NCBI GenBank assembly: GCA_001695595.3
Contig: MBPM02000119.1
Span: 62,001 to 126,000, forward strand
Reading direction: 5' to 3'
Source: Plasmopara viticola
Lineage: Eukaryota; Oomycota; Peronosporomycetes; Peronosporales; Peronosporaceae
Length of the DNA stretch: 64,000 bases
Shown here: positions 45,388 through 56,296 of the stretch, one piece after another
Numbering within the stretch: the stretch's first letter is position 1
Layout of the letters: each line of letters opens with the position of its first letter
Notes under the pieces: generated by a model
What the model saw: the letters and a program-made list of their open reading frames with translations, nothing else
Database searches by the model: none
What the model was told of the DNA's origin: nothing
Translations under genes and position numbers: made by a program

Positions 45388-45688
45388 TGTTGAGGGTGGC
45401 GACGGAGTGAGGCTTGAAAAGGCGAGGCGAAGGGAGTTCTTGATCGATTGACCAAGAAGACACTTGAGCTGTAGATGGGAGATTTGAAAGTGATTCATTT
45501 AATGTTAGTTCTAGCTGATGAGACATGCACTAGCTCTTCCTATCATTTAGTTCGTCTAATCACAATCATTCCTTACTCGTCCAATCATCCTACTCGTCTA
45601 ATCAACGTGCGATCGTATTGGACCGGTTCGGGCTAACCGGTTAATGGGTGCAACCTTTAAGTTCGGATTGTACCGGTAACCCTCAATA
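45388..45688 (-). repeat. B2 5' LTR (301 bp)
   Basis: One base shorter than in B1 (one G lost near 45414). Confidence 0.92.
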
Positions 45689-46936
45689 AACCGGAGTCAT
45701 GTGCAGCCGAAATAATCCTTTTCCTTCGCGCGCACCGATTTTCCACTTGACACCTTTTGTTTCGGCAAAGCATCCCTCCTTGTCGAAAACAACAGGCCCG
45801 ACGTCCTTGGTAAAGCGACCAACTGAAAACAAATTTCTCGACAACTTGGGGATGTGCCACACATTTGTCAACACACCCTTCTTAATTCCGTGCGACGTCA
45901 TCATAGCCATCACAATGTCACTGCTGCCAATAGCTTGTACGACGCCGTCGTCTGCCAGATGTACGTCGATAGGGGGAAAAGTCTTGTAGCTCCTCATGAA
46001 CTTCTTGGAACTTGTCATATGCTGAGTCGCCCCCGAATCGACCAGCCAGACGTCATTCGGCTTGACAGAGCCACTGCTACCGCCAACCGAGAAAAGATAG
46101 TCACCAGAATCTTCAATCTGCGCGACGTTTGCCCGCTGCGATCGATATCGCTCAGCATCATTCTGGACTCGCGAGGGGCATTCTGCGATCCAGTGTCCTT
46201 GTTTGCCGCAATTATGGCACGCACCAGTCTTCTTCACCGGTCGTCCTTAGCGCTTCGCATCCTTCATCATGAACGCTTGGCCAGACGCAGCTCCATCGCC
46301 GCCCTGCTCCTTGCGCTTCATATCCTCATGGAGAAGTCGAGACGTCACCAGCTCCCAGGTCAAAGTGTCTGCACGAGATTCCAATGCAGTAATGAGAAAC
46401 TGGTACGAGTCATTAAGACTCCCAAGAAGCGTGATAACCAAGTCGTCCTCGCTCACCGGGGCACCTACAGCATCGAGCTGCTCCGCTAGCGTCTTGAGCT
46501 TGTTGATGTGTTCCAGAACATCATCACCTTCTTCCATCATTGTAGTGAAAAACCGTCGACGAAGAAAGAGCTTGTTTGCGAGGCTCCTCTTCTCAAAGTG
46601 TCCTTCCAGTCGCGACCATGCATCATGCGCACCACTTGACGACCGGACCAGTGGCAGTTGCGAGTCTTCCATCGCAAGACAGATTATCGCTAGCGCTTTC
46701 CGAGACTTCCTCTTGTAAGTCGACTGATCCATCGCATTCGTGCAGTGCTCCAGCTTGATCTCACCACTTGCGACTTCCCACAGGTCCCTCTCCTCTAGCA
46801 CCATCTGCATCTTGAACTTCCAGGTGTGAAAGTTAGTGCCGTCGAACTTGTTGATTCGACTTGGGATAGACGCGTCCATGGTGGCGAAGGCAGAGTCAGA
46901 GAAGGGGGAGGCAGAGTCGGCGGGGCTTGGGCTCAT
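45689..46936 (-). pseudogene. C2 gag and protease part, with a stop
   Basis: Duplicate of 18172-19419 with one added nonsense change. A TAA at 46247-46249 replaces a Lys codon just before the zinc knuckle. Otherwise Gag, zinc knuckle and DSG are as in C1. The start is the primer-binding-site ATG at 46936. Confidence 0.92.
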
Positions 46937-46940
46937 AACC

Positions 46941-47220
46941 TGTTGAAAAGGTCGAAGTGAGCACTAGTTGGCAAAATGCAAGTGAATATATTTAAAAAGG
47001 TCCTTAGTTCGCAACTACATGCTACCTCTAAGCCAATGATTTATCGAAGCCAATCAGAGCAACTCACCATCCGGGCGCAATCATCTTCCCATCCCGAAAC
47101 CGATCATTTGCCCATCTTGAACCCGCTCCCTCAGTCAGTCATCAACTGATTGCAGATACCAATACTTACTGATATGTAGTCGCTGGTCGAGGCGTATCAT
47201 CACCAGCATCTTCGACAACA
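46941..47220 (-). repeat. C dimer right LTR (5' LTR of C2, 280 bp)
   Basis: The only uninterrupted C LTR of the array. It is followed by the duplicated GGTAC, and it has no solo-LTR or D insertion. Confidence 0.92.
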
Positions 47221-47447
47221 GGTACCACTTTGTTCGTGAGAAGGTTGAGGACGGTCAGGTGTTGTTAGAGTTCTGTCCAACTCAAGACATGCTGGCTGAC
47301 ATCATGACCAAGCCTATTGGTGCCGCGCAATACAGTTTACTTCGATGTCGACTTGGGATTCAAGGTATTGAAGCTGTCGAGTCGAGTGGGAGTGTTGTCG
47401 AAGATGCTGGCGCAGAAACGCCTCGACCAGCGGCTATATATCGGTAA
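47221..47447 (+). pseudogene. J gag-pol, C-terminal fragment
   Basis: Encodes the [12 protein letters not shown] and [10 protein letters not shown] tail of the polyprotein, then the purine-rich stretch as Glu-Ser-Ser-Gly-Ser, and ends at TAA (47445-47447) inside the LTR. It is cut from the rest of the gene by the C dimer. Confidence 0.9.
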
Positions 47448-47672
47448 GTACGGGTATCTGCAATCAATTGATGACTGACTGAATGAGCGGGTTCAAGATG
47501 GGCAAAAGATCGGTTTCAGGATGGGAAGATGATTGCGTCAGGATTGTAAGTCTCTCTGATTGGCTTAGATAAATCATTGGCTTAGAGGTAGCATGTAGTT
47601 GCGAACTAAGGACCTTTTAAATATATTCACTTTGCATTTTGCCATCTTCCGCTCAAGTGACCTTTTTCAACA
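47393..47672 (+). repeat. J 3' LTR (280 bp)
   Basis: Runs TGTTGTCGAAG to TTTTTCAACA. The U5-like end (GCTCAAGTGACC) resembles A rather than C or D. Confidence 0.92.
47626..47643 (+). promoter_or_regulatory. Core promoter (INR+FPR) in J 3' LTR
   Basis: TTCACTTT, one base, then CATTTTGCC: a full match to YTCANTYY and CAWTTTNYY. In this 3' LTR it could only start transcripts running outward into element K. Confidence 0.6.
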
Positions 47673-50600
47673 GAATGTACCAAAACACGCGCTTGAGAGC
47701 TTGCCAATGCGTAGGGCATGGATCAGCAGCGATTGAGAAAGAACTCCCACTGCAGCGGCGAGGTCCGGCCGCGTCCCGACCATGAGATACATGAGGCACC
47801 CAACCGCATTTCGGTACGGAACATTTGCCATCGTTGTACTGTGCTGGCAGCCGCCCTCGCACATTGTCTTCGTCAGCTTGAGGCCAGGCTCTTGGGGTGT
47901 CTTGACCGGGTTGCTGTTCACCATGCCGAACTTTGTCAAAATGTCTTTGGCGAACTTGGTCTGACGCATTGTCACAATACCAGCAGAACGATCCTGTTCA
48001 ATTTCGATGCCCAGGAAATACTTGAGATCACCTAAGTCAGTCATTTCGAAACGCTCGCTTAGTGCTTGCTTAGTTGACTTGAGCATCCTGTCGTCACTGC
48101 TCGCGAGAACCAAATCATCAACGTAAAGAGCCTCAAAAATCATGTGCTGGTCATCTCGCTTCACGTATACACAATGATCGGCTTCGCACTTCTTGAATCC
48201 CAGCATAATCATGAACTTGTCAATCGTCTGATTCCACATGCGAGGTGACTGTTTCAATCCGTAAAGCGACCGCTTGAGCTGACAAACATGATCTGGCTGG
48301 CGTTCGTCCTCGTAACCTTGTGGCTGAGCCATGTAAATGTCTTCATCGAGAGACCCATTCAAGAAGGCTGTCTTGACATCCATCTGGTGCACTTTAAGTC
48401 CGTACATGGCTGTCAAACTGAGGAGAATCCGTATTGAAGTAAACTTGGCCACCGGTGCAAATTTTTGATCATAGTCGATACCGTGCTTTTGCGAAAATCC
48501 TTTGGCGACAAGTCGAGCCTTGAATCGCTCGATCCCTCCTGCTTGATTCTCCTTGACTCGAAACACCCATCGACAGCCAATAGCTTTTCGTCCTCGAGGC
48601 AACGGCACCAACGACCATGTCTTGTTTTTGCGGAGGGAGTCGATTTCCGAGTCGCATGCCTCTTTCCGCTTGGCCGCGTTGCTAGATTCCATTGCCAACT
48701 TGTACGTAGTTGGCACTTCTCCCACTGAATCTACAACAAAGGCCGCTTCAAAATCGCCATCCCCGTGAGCCACTGCTGACATCTCGTCCAGTGACATCTG
48801 TGGTCGGCTTTGGCGCTTGGGCCTTGGGGAGTCTGCAACCTTCTCTAGCGATCGCGACCGCTGAATACGCTTGCTTCCTGGTTCGACCTCCACATCCGGA
48901 GCCGAAACTTCTTCTTGCTCGCAGTCAGTCCCACTAGATCCTGCCGAACAATCGCTTGCATCATCTTCAATAATCAATTCATTGCTGTCATAACTTCGTC
49001 TCCCACTGTCGAAGACATCCTCCATGAACTGTGCGTCGCGGCTCACAAGTACTCGACCACTCACAATTTCTTCAAAGCGGTACGCTTTTTCGTGATCCGA
49101 GTAACCAAGAAATCGGCACCGCACCGATCGAGCATCAAACTTGGTCCGTTTTTCCTTCGGCACTTGAACGTACGCGTGGCAACCAGAAAACCTTAAGGTT
49201 TGCCAGAAGCGGTTACTTGCCGGTCCAAATTTGATGAGGTGACATGTCGGACTTGATAGCGCGCGCTGGGCACCGATTCTGTAGGAAAGTGGCAGTCATG
49301 ACGGCTTCACCCCGGTAAGACCTTGGCAAGTTGGCGTGCTCTAGCATACAGCGAGCACATTCCACAAGCGTCCGTTTCATTCGCTCTGCAACGCCATTTA
49401 GCTGGGGTGTGTACGGCGGTGTCAATTTCTGTACAATACCACGCTCTGCACAGAACTTCGTCATGGCGCCGTTCACGTATTCTCCGCCATTATCGCAACG
49501 AAGTGTCTTGACGCGGCGGCAAGTTTGGTTTTCCGCTAGCGCAACAAATTCTGCAAACTTGTCGGATACTTCAGACAGCAAGAAGACAACGCAAAAATGC
49601 GACTTTTTGTCAACAAATGTAACGAAATAGCGCTTGCCTCCAAACGTTGGTGATTGCATGGGACCGCACACGTCGCTGTGAATAGTCTCCAACACGTGTT
49701 TGGCACGACTTGGGGAGGAGTTCATAAAGCTCACCCGCGCCTGTTTGCCCAGCGCACAGCCCTCGCATGTTTCCCACTGAGTAGCTGTCTTAAGGTTGAT
49801 ACCAATTCCATACTTCTTGACAATGGCATCTAGACCGCCGTAACCAATGTGGCCAAGTCGAAGGTGCCAGAGGTACGACGTGGTGTCCCCATGGCATCCC
49901 GACGAACTGGTCACATTGGCTGCGTCAACATTGACAGGCGTCATGCAGAGCCTGAACAAACCCTTGCCTTCGCGAACACCAAGCTTCCAACGAACATCTT
50001 TAGCTTCGGCAGAACATCCATCGCGCTCAAACGTGACCGGACCAATATCCTTCGTAAAGTGTCCAACGGAAAAAAGATTGCGCGAAAGCTTTGGGATGTG
50101 CCACACTGTAGTAAGCACACCCTTCTTGAGTCCGCGCGATGTAGCCATAGACATAACAATGTCACCCCTGCCCACTGCCTGAACCACTCCATCATCTGCA
50201 AGATGCACGTCCATCGGTGAGATTGTCTTGTAATTCTTCATGTACTCTCGCGAGTACGTCATGTGCTGCGTCGCACCCGAGTCGACCAGCCACACAGAAC
50301 TTGACTTGGTGGTACTCCCACCAACCGAAAACAAAAATTCGCCAGAGTAATCCTCACTCTGCGTGACATTAGCGCGTTGCGTCCTTTGACGCTCTCCATT
50401 CTCTCGAATTCGAGCCGGACATTTTGCGATCCAGTGCCCTTGCTCGCCGCATTAGTGGCAGGTACTCGTGGGCTTCATTGAGACTTGTCGTCCCTTGCGC
50501 CGTCCATTGTCCGCTGACACGAATGCTTGCACCTGACCGTGCACGGCTCCATCGACGCCGCCATCGTGTTCTTTGCGCTTCATATCCTCGTGAAGCAGCC

Positions 50601-51178
50601 GAGACGTCACAAGCTCCCAAGACAGCGAGTCGGCTCTTGACTTTAATGCTGGAATGAGGAATGCGAACGACTCACTGAGACTTGCAAGAAGCGTGATCAC
50701 CAAGTCGTCCTCGCTTACTGGAGCACCAACCGCGTCGAGTTGCTTCGCTAAAGTCTTCATCTTGTTGATATGCGCGAGCACATCCTCACCTTCTTCCATC
50801 TTGGCCGTGAAGAAACGACGACGAAGAAAGAGCTTGTTGGCCAAACTCTTCTTCTCGAAATGTCCCTCGAGCCTTGACCATGCATCGTGCGCACCACTTG
50901 ACGACCGCACCAGTGGCAGTTGCGAGTCTTCCATCGCAAGACAGATTATCGCTAAAGCTAAGTCGACTGATCCATCGCATTCGTGCAGTGCTCCAGCTTG
51001 ATCTCACCACTTGCGACTTCCCACAGGTCCCTCTCCTCCAGCACCATCTGCATCTTGAACTTCCAGGTGTGAAAGTTGGTGCCGTCGAACTTGTTGATTC
51101 GACTTGGCATAGACGCGTCCATGGTGGCGAAGGCAGAGTCAGAGAAGAGGGAGGCAGAGTCGGCGGGGCTTGGGCTAT
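47673..51178 (-). pseudogene. K gag-pol, heavily decayed
   Basis: The gag start is destroyed: one base lost from the primer-binding site at about 51175 removes the ATG. Further damage: a net 19-bp loss near 50955 in Gag; a stop in the zinc knuckle at about 50453; in-frame losses of 3 bp (about 49815) and 9 bp (about 49577) in the pre-integrase and integrase region; an extra base near 49187; and a lost base near 47731 in RNase H. The RT region is open with YVDDLVLA. J then cuts the gene. This is an old copy. Confidence 0.9.
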
Positions 51179-51182
51179 AACC

Positions 51183-51516
51183 TGTTGAAAAGGTCGAAGT
51201 GAGCACTACTTGGCAAAATGCAAAGTGAATATATTTAATGGTCCTTAGTTCGCAGCTACATGCTACCTCTAAGCCAATGATTTATCTAAGCCAATCAGAA
51301 TGACTCACCACTCGGGCGCAATCATCATCCCATCCGGGCGCAATCATCTTCCCATCACGAAACCGATCTTTTGCCCATCTTGAACTAGCTCCCTAAGTCA
51401 GTCATCAACTGATTGCAGATACCGGTACTTACCGGTATGAAGTCGCTGGTCGAGGCGTTTCTTTCACGGCATCTTCGACAACACCAGTATCTTGCCGAGG
51501 CGCATTCTTGTCAACA
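51183..51516 (-). repeat. K 5' LTR (334 bp)
   Basis: D-type LTR of the usual length with several substitutions from the D1, D2 and H LTRs. Confidence 0.92.
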
Positions 51517-54500
51517 GAGGCGTCTTGACCGGCTTGCTATCTTGCATGCCAAACTTGCTCAGAATTGACTTGAAAAACTTGGTTTGTCGCATCGTGACTC
51601 GACCGGATACTTGGTCTTGACCGATTTCCATACCGAGAAAGTACTTAAGCTCGCCGAGGTCAGTCATCTCAAATCGGTCGCCTAGCGCACGCTTGGTGGA
51701 GACAAGGAGCGAGTTGTTGCTGCTTGCTACAATGAGATCATCCACGTCCAGCACAACAATAACCATATCGTCGTCCACGCGCTTGATGTAGACACAGTGA
51801 TCGGACTCACACTTGCTGAAATTCATCTTGATCATAAAGTCGTCGATGGTTTGGTTCCACATGCGCGGTGATTGCTTAAGACCGTACAACGAACGCTTCA
51901 GCTTACATACATGATCTTGTTTGTTTTCGCTCACATATCCTTCAGGCTGCTGCATATAAATTTCTTCATCCAGAACTCCGTTTAAGAAAGCAGTCTTCAC
52001 GTCCATCTGATGTAGCGTCAAACCGTACTTGGCAGCCATACTCAACGCGATGCGAATTGAAGTAAACTTCGCCACCGGCGCAAATGTCTCCTCATAATCA
52101 ACTCCAAACTTTTGTGAAAATCCCTTGGCAACGAGTCGCGCCTTGAACCGCTCGATAATCCCATCTTGGTTTTCCTTGACTCGAAACACCCATCTGCAGC
52201 CGATCGCTTTGCGTCCTTTAGGCAGAGGAACAACATCCCAAGTCTTGTTCTTGTGGAGTGACTCTAGCTCCGAGTCGCATGCAGCTTTCCATTGGCCCGC
52301 GTCACTGGATTCCATCGCCGACTTAAACGTTGTCGGCAATTCTCCCACTGAATACACGACGTGGGCGGCTTCGTAGCCCTCTTCGCGAATTGTAGCCAGA
52401 GCCGACATTTCTTCGAGTGTCGAGCGTTGGTATTTGGGCACATGACGCTTGGGCTGCGGAACTTCGGTCACCTTTTCCAAAGATTGAGTACGAGTGTGCC
52501 GCTTGCTTCCCAATTCGAAGTCCGTACTTGCGTCTTGTGCCTCATCCTGCTCTTGCTCAATCTCGTTTTCGTCGTCCGTCGATATTCCTTCATCCTCATC
52601 ATGAATCTCGACAATAGTGCTTTTATTTTCGACAGCCGTTCTTCCACTGTCGAAAGTGTCTTCCTTGAACTGAGCATCACGACTCATAACGATTCGACCA
52701 GTCGACAATTCTTCAAAGCGATACGTCTTTTGGTGCTCCGAGTAGCCCAAAAATCGACACAATATTGCTTTCGCATCCAGTTTCGAGCGCTTTTCCTTCG
52801 GAACATGCGCGAACGCGTGACAACCAAACACTTTCAAGTTGGCTAATACTGGTTTCTTGGCTGTCCAAAGCTCGAAAGGTGACGTCTGGTGCTCGATAGC
52901 ACGCGATGGACACCGATTTCGAAGAAACATTGCTGTCATAACTGCTTCTTCCCAGTAGTGTTTGGCGAGACCCGCGTGCTCCAACATGCACCTTGCGCAT
53001 TCCACAAGCGTCCGATTCATACGCTCCGCAACTCCGTTAAGCTGCGGTGTGTACGGCGGCGTATACTTGAGCACAATTCCATTATCCGAGCAAAACTTGG
53101 CCATTTTCGTGGATGCATACTCGCCACCGTTGTCACTGCGAGGAGAATTTACGCGTTTGCCGGTCTGCTTTTCTGCGAATGCCACAAAATTGGCGAACTT
53201 GTCCACGACTTCTGACTTGCTCTTGATCAGATAGACGACGCAATATCTTGACTTGTCGTCGATGAACGTCACGAAGTAGCGCTTGCCACTAAACGTTGGA
53301 GAGCTCATGGGACCGCACACATCGCTGTGTATAACCTCCAAAAGCTCATTTGCTCGATCCGTCGACATCGATCGGAACCGTACACGAGTCTGCTTACCCA
53401 GTGCACAGCCATCACAAATCTCCTACTTGTTCACAGACGTAATGTCGATTCCAGTGGCGAGATTCTTCCTCACGATTGCGTTCAGCCCGTCGTGACCAAT
53501 ATGACCAAGTCGAAGATGCCACAAATATGAAGTGTCCTCGTTGCTTGTCAAAGTCTTGACCGTATTTGCTTCTTCACGAGCAACCGGAGTCATGTGCAGC
53601 CGAAATAATCCTTTTCCTTCGCGCGCACCGATTTTCCACTTGACACCTTTTGTTTTGGCAAAGCATCCCTCCTTGTCGAAAACAACAGGCCCGACGTCCT
53701 TGGTAAAGCGACCAACTGAAAACAAATTTCTCGACAACTTGGGGATGTGCCACACATTTGTCAACACACCCTTCTTAATTCCGTGGGACGTCATCATAGC
53801 CATCACAATGTCACCGCTGCCAATAGCTTTGTACGACGCCGTCGTCTGCCAGATGTACGTCGATAGAGGGAAAAGTCTTGTAGCTCCTCATGAACTTCTT
53901 GGAACTTGTCATATGCTGAGTCTCCCCCGAATCGACCAGCCAGACGTCATTCGGCTTGACAGAGCCACTGCTACCGCCAACCGAGAAAAGATAGTCACCA
54001 GAATCTTCAATCTGCGCGACGTTTGCCCGCTGCGATCGATATCGCTCAGCATCATTCTGGACTCGCGAGGGGCAATCTGCGATCCAGTGTCCTTGTTTGC
54101 CGCAATTATGGCACGCACCAGTCTTCTTCACCGGTCGTCCTTTGCGCTTCGCATCCTTCATCATGAACGCTTGACCAGACGCAGCTCCATCGCCGCCCTG
54201 CTCCTTGCGCTTCATATCCTCATGGAGAAGTCGAGACGTCACCAGCTCCCAGGTCAAAGTGTCTGCACGAGATTCCAATGCAGTAATGAGAAACTGGTAC
54301 GAGTCATTAAGACTCCCAAGAAGCGTGATAACCAAGTCGTCCTCGCTCACCGGGACACCTACAGCATCGAGCTGCTCCGCTAGCGTCTTGAGCTTGTTGA
54401 TGTGTTCCAGAACATCATCACCTTCTTCCATCATTGTAGTGAAAAACCGTCGACGAAGAAAGAGCTTGTTTGCGAGGCTCCTCTTCTCAAAGTGTCCTTC

Positions 54501-54830
54501 CAGTCGCAACCATGCATCATGCGCACCACTTGACGACCGGACCAGTGGCAGTTGCGAGTCTTCCATCGCAAGACAGATTATCGCTAGCGCTTTCCGAGAC
54601 TTCCTCTTGTAAGTCGACTGATCCATCGCATTCGTGCAGTGCTCCAGCTTGATCTCACCACTTGCGACTTCCCACAGGTCCCTCTCCTCCAGCACCATCT
54701 GCATCTTGAACTTCCAGGTGCGAAAGTTGGTGCCGTCGAACTTGTTGATTCGACTTGGCATAGACGCGTCCATGGTGGCGAAGGCAGAGTCAGAGAAGGG
54801 GGAGGCAGAGTCGGCGGGGCTTGGGCTCAT
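51517..54830 (-). pseudogene. L gag-pol, defective, uninterrupted at the B site
   Basis: Gag, zinc knuckle and protease are open from 54830 to an extra T near 53829 that shifts the frame. The frame is then open again until a TAG at 53423-53425, the same stop as in C1 and C2. Integrase follows (RSDNGGEY, NGVAERMNRTL), then a full-length RT region. In the RT box Tyr is Asp (51746-51748), giving DVDD. The gene ends at K near KTP. The protease motif also has Glu for Ala after DSG. Confidence 0.9.
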
Positions 54831-54834
54831 AACC

Positions 54835-55137
54835 TGTTGAAAAGGTCGAAGTGAGCACTAGTTGGCAAAATGCAAAGTGAATATATTTAAAAAGGTCCTT
54901 AGCTCACAACTACATGCTACCTCTAAGCCAATGATTTATCGAAGCCAATCAGAACAACTCACCATCCGGGCGCAATCATCTTCCCATCCGGGCGCAATCA
55001 TCTTCCCATCCCGAAACCGATCATTTGCCCATCTTGAACCCGCTCCCTCAGTCAGTCATCAACTGATTGCAGATACCAATACTTACCGATATGTAGTCGC
55101 TGGTCGAGGCGTATCACCACCAGCATCTTCGACAACA
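54835..55137 (-). repeat. L 5' LTR (303 bp)
   Basis: C-type LTR with a second GATGATTGCGCCCGGATGG unit that accounts for the 23 bp over the dimer LTRs. It is followed by CAGGT in M. Confidence 0.9.
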
Positions 55138-55982
55138 CAGGTAACAGTCCCATATGCGCATCAAACCAACGGAACAGCTGAGCGCGCAATAAGGACGATT
55201 GTGACTATTGGACGCAGCATACTACATCACGCTAAACTGGACAAGAGTTTTTGGGGAGAGGCCGCTATGACTGCAATATACATCAAGAACCGCCTTCCCT
55301 CACCAAACATAAAGAACAAGACTCCATTCGAGATCATTCACAAGCTCGAGCCAAGCGTTGGATATATGCGTGTCTTTGGGTGTCGGGCCTACGTTTTGAC
55401 TCCGAAAGAAAAGAGGCTCAAGCGGGACCCCAAGTCTCGAGTTGGTTTGTTTGTGGGCTATGAAGAAGTGTCCAAAGCATAACGAGTCTACGACATTCAA
55501 ACTCAGCAAATAGTGATCAGTCGGGACGTAAAATTTGATGAATCAAGTTTTGATGATTTGGAAGTCAACATTTTTGACGACATTGAGGAAGCAAACATGG
55601 ACTTCGACTCACTCGAAATAGAAGACGACGGCTTTACATACACGACGAACTTCAAGCAAACTGGTAAGCGCAAGCAGCGTCAATCAGAAAGAGCTTCAAG
55701 TCCCGAGTATCGTGAAGCAGGACTGGATGAAACAAAGGCTCCTGAAGAAATGGACTCACGTCGAACCAAGCGACAATCTCGTATGCAATCAGGATCTAGC
55801 ATTAATCAAGAATCACAGGCTTCCGAAGACGAAAACATCGACTCAACTTCACCGACATTCTGGCGTGCGAGTGTGTACGCTGTCGAAGTTTACGACTTAT
55901 CCGAGCCAACCACTTATCAAGAAGCTATAAGTGGACCCGATCAGCTTCATTGGCGCAAAGCCATCCGTGCGGAACTTGATTC
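55138..55982 (+). mobile_element. Copia element M (lineage 2), internal fragment
   Basis: A piece of coding region between L on the left and N on the right; both ends of M lie outside the window. GATTC at 55978-55982 should recur on the far side of N. Confidence 0.88.
55138..55982 (+). pseudogene. M pol fragment (integrase C-terminal half to RT start)
   Basis: Encodes the end of the integrase core ([20 protein letters not shown], with its catalytic Glu), the conserved FGCRAYVLTPKEKR region and the acidic linker, up to the start of reverse transcriptase (HWRKAIRAELDS). A TAA at 55480-55482 replaces the Tyr codon of SKAYRV. It resembles B and E, but the linker is distinct, so it may be a separate lineage-2 family. 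The open frame that seems to start at 54862 is only L LTR read into M. Confidence 0.9.
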
Positions 55983-56296
55983 TGAAGAAGCTCGAGTGTG
56001 CACTAGTTGCTAAAATGCAAAGTGAATATATTTAAAAGGTCCTTAGTTCGCAACTACATGCTACCTCTGAGCCAATGATTCATTTAAGCCAATCAGAACA
56101 ACTCACCATCCGGGCGCAATCATCTTCCCATCCGGGCGCAATCATCTTCCCATCCCGAAACCGATCTTTTGCCCATCTTGAACCCGCTTCCTCAGTCAGT
56201 CATCAACTGATTGCAGATACCGATACTTACCTATATGTAGTCGCTGTTCGAGGCGTTTGTCCGCCAACATCTTCGACAAGAGTCGTATCCTCAACA
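55983..56296 (-). repeat. N 3' LTR (314 bp)
   Basis: G-type LTR with two GCGCCCGGATG units instead of one, and several substitutions. Confidence 0.88.

Larger units (their letters stand above)
41023..45688 (-). mobile_element. Copia element B2 (duplicate of B1), in C2
   Basis: Same target AACCG (41018-41022, 45689-45693), same position in C and the same inter-LTR differences as B1. It was therefore copied with C rather than inserted separately. Confidence 0.94.
1249..47220 (-). mobile_element. Tandem dimer of copia element C (LTR-C1-LTR-C2-LTR) with nested guests
   Basis: Left LTR 1249-11315, C1 body 11316-19423, middle LTR 19424-24727, C2 body 24728-46940, right LTR 46941-47220. The duplication GGTAC flanks the whole array at 1244-1248 and 47221-47225, so the array occupies a single integration site in J. 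Guests are solo LTRs, D1 (with E) and D2 in the left and middle LTRs, B1 and B2 in the bodies, and A (with G and H) in C2. The two C bodies are near-identical, and both carry a shared stop and a shared in-frame RT deletion, so neither could replicate alone. Confidence 0.87.
47221..47672 (+). mobile_element. Copia element J, 3' end
   Basis: Continues from 1241-1248 across the C dimer: the RNase H tail, polypurine tract and a 280-bp LTR. The rest of J lies left of the window. Its right flank GAATG (47673-47677) is in element K. Confidence 0.9.
47673..51516 (-). mobile_element. Copia element K (decayed D-family copy), 3' end off-window
   Basis: Clearly D-family in sequence but with many substitutions and indels compared with D1, D2 and H. 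J interrupts it within RNase H. Its 5' LTR ends at 51516 next to GAGGC in element L. Confidence 0.92.
51517..55137 (-). mobile_element. Copia element L (third C-family copy), 3' end off-window
   Basis: Same family as C1 and C2 but an independent insertion, in element M. It keeps the RT region that C1 and C2 have lost and has no B insertion: AACCG occurs once near 53582. K cuts it in the RT-RNase H link. Confidence 0.92.

Noticed and set aside
54862..55482. A protein joining an LTR-encoded start to an integrase
   Set aside because: It reads from the L LTR on its antisense strand across the junction into M. It is a product of nesting, not a gene.
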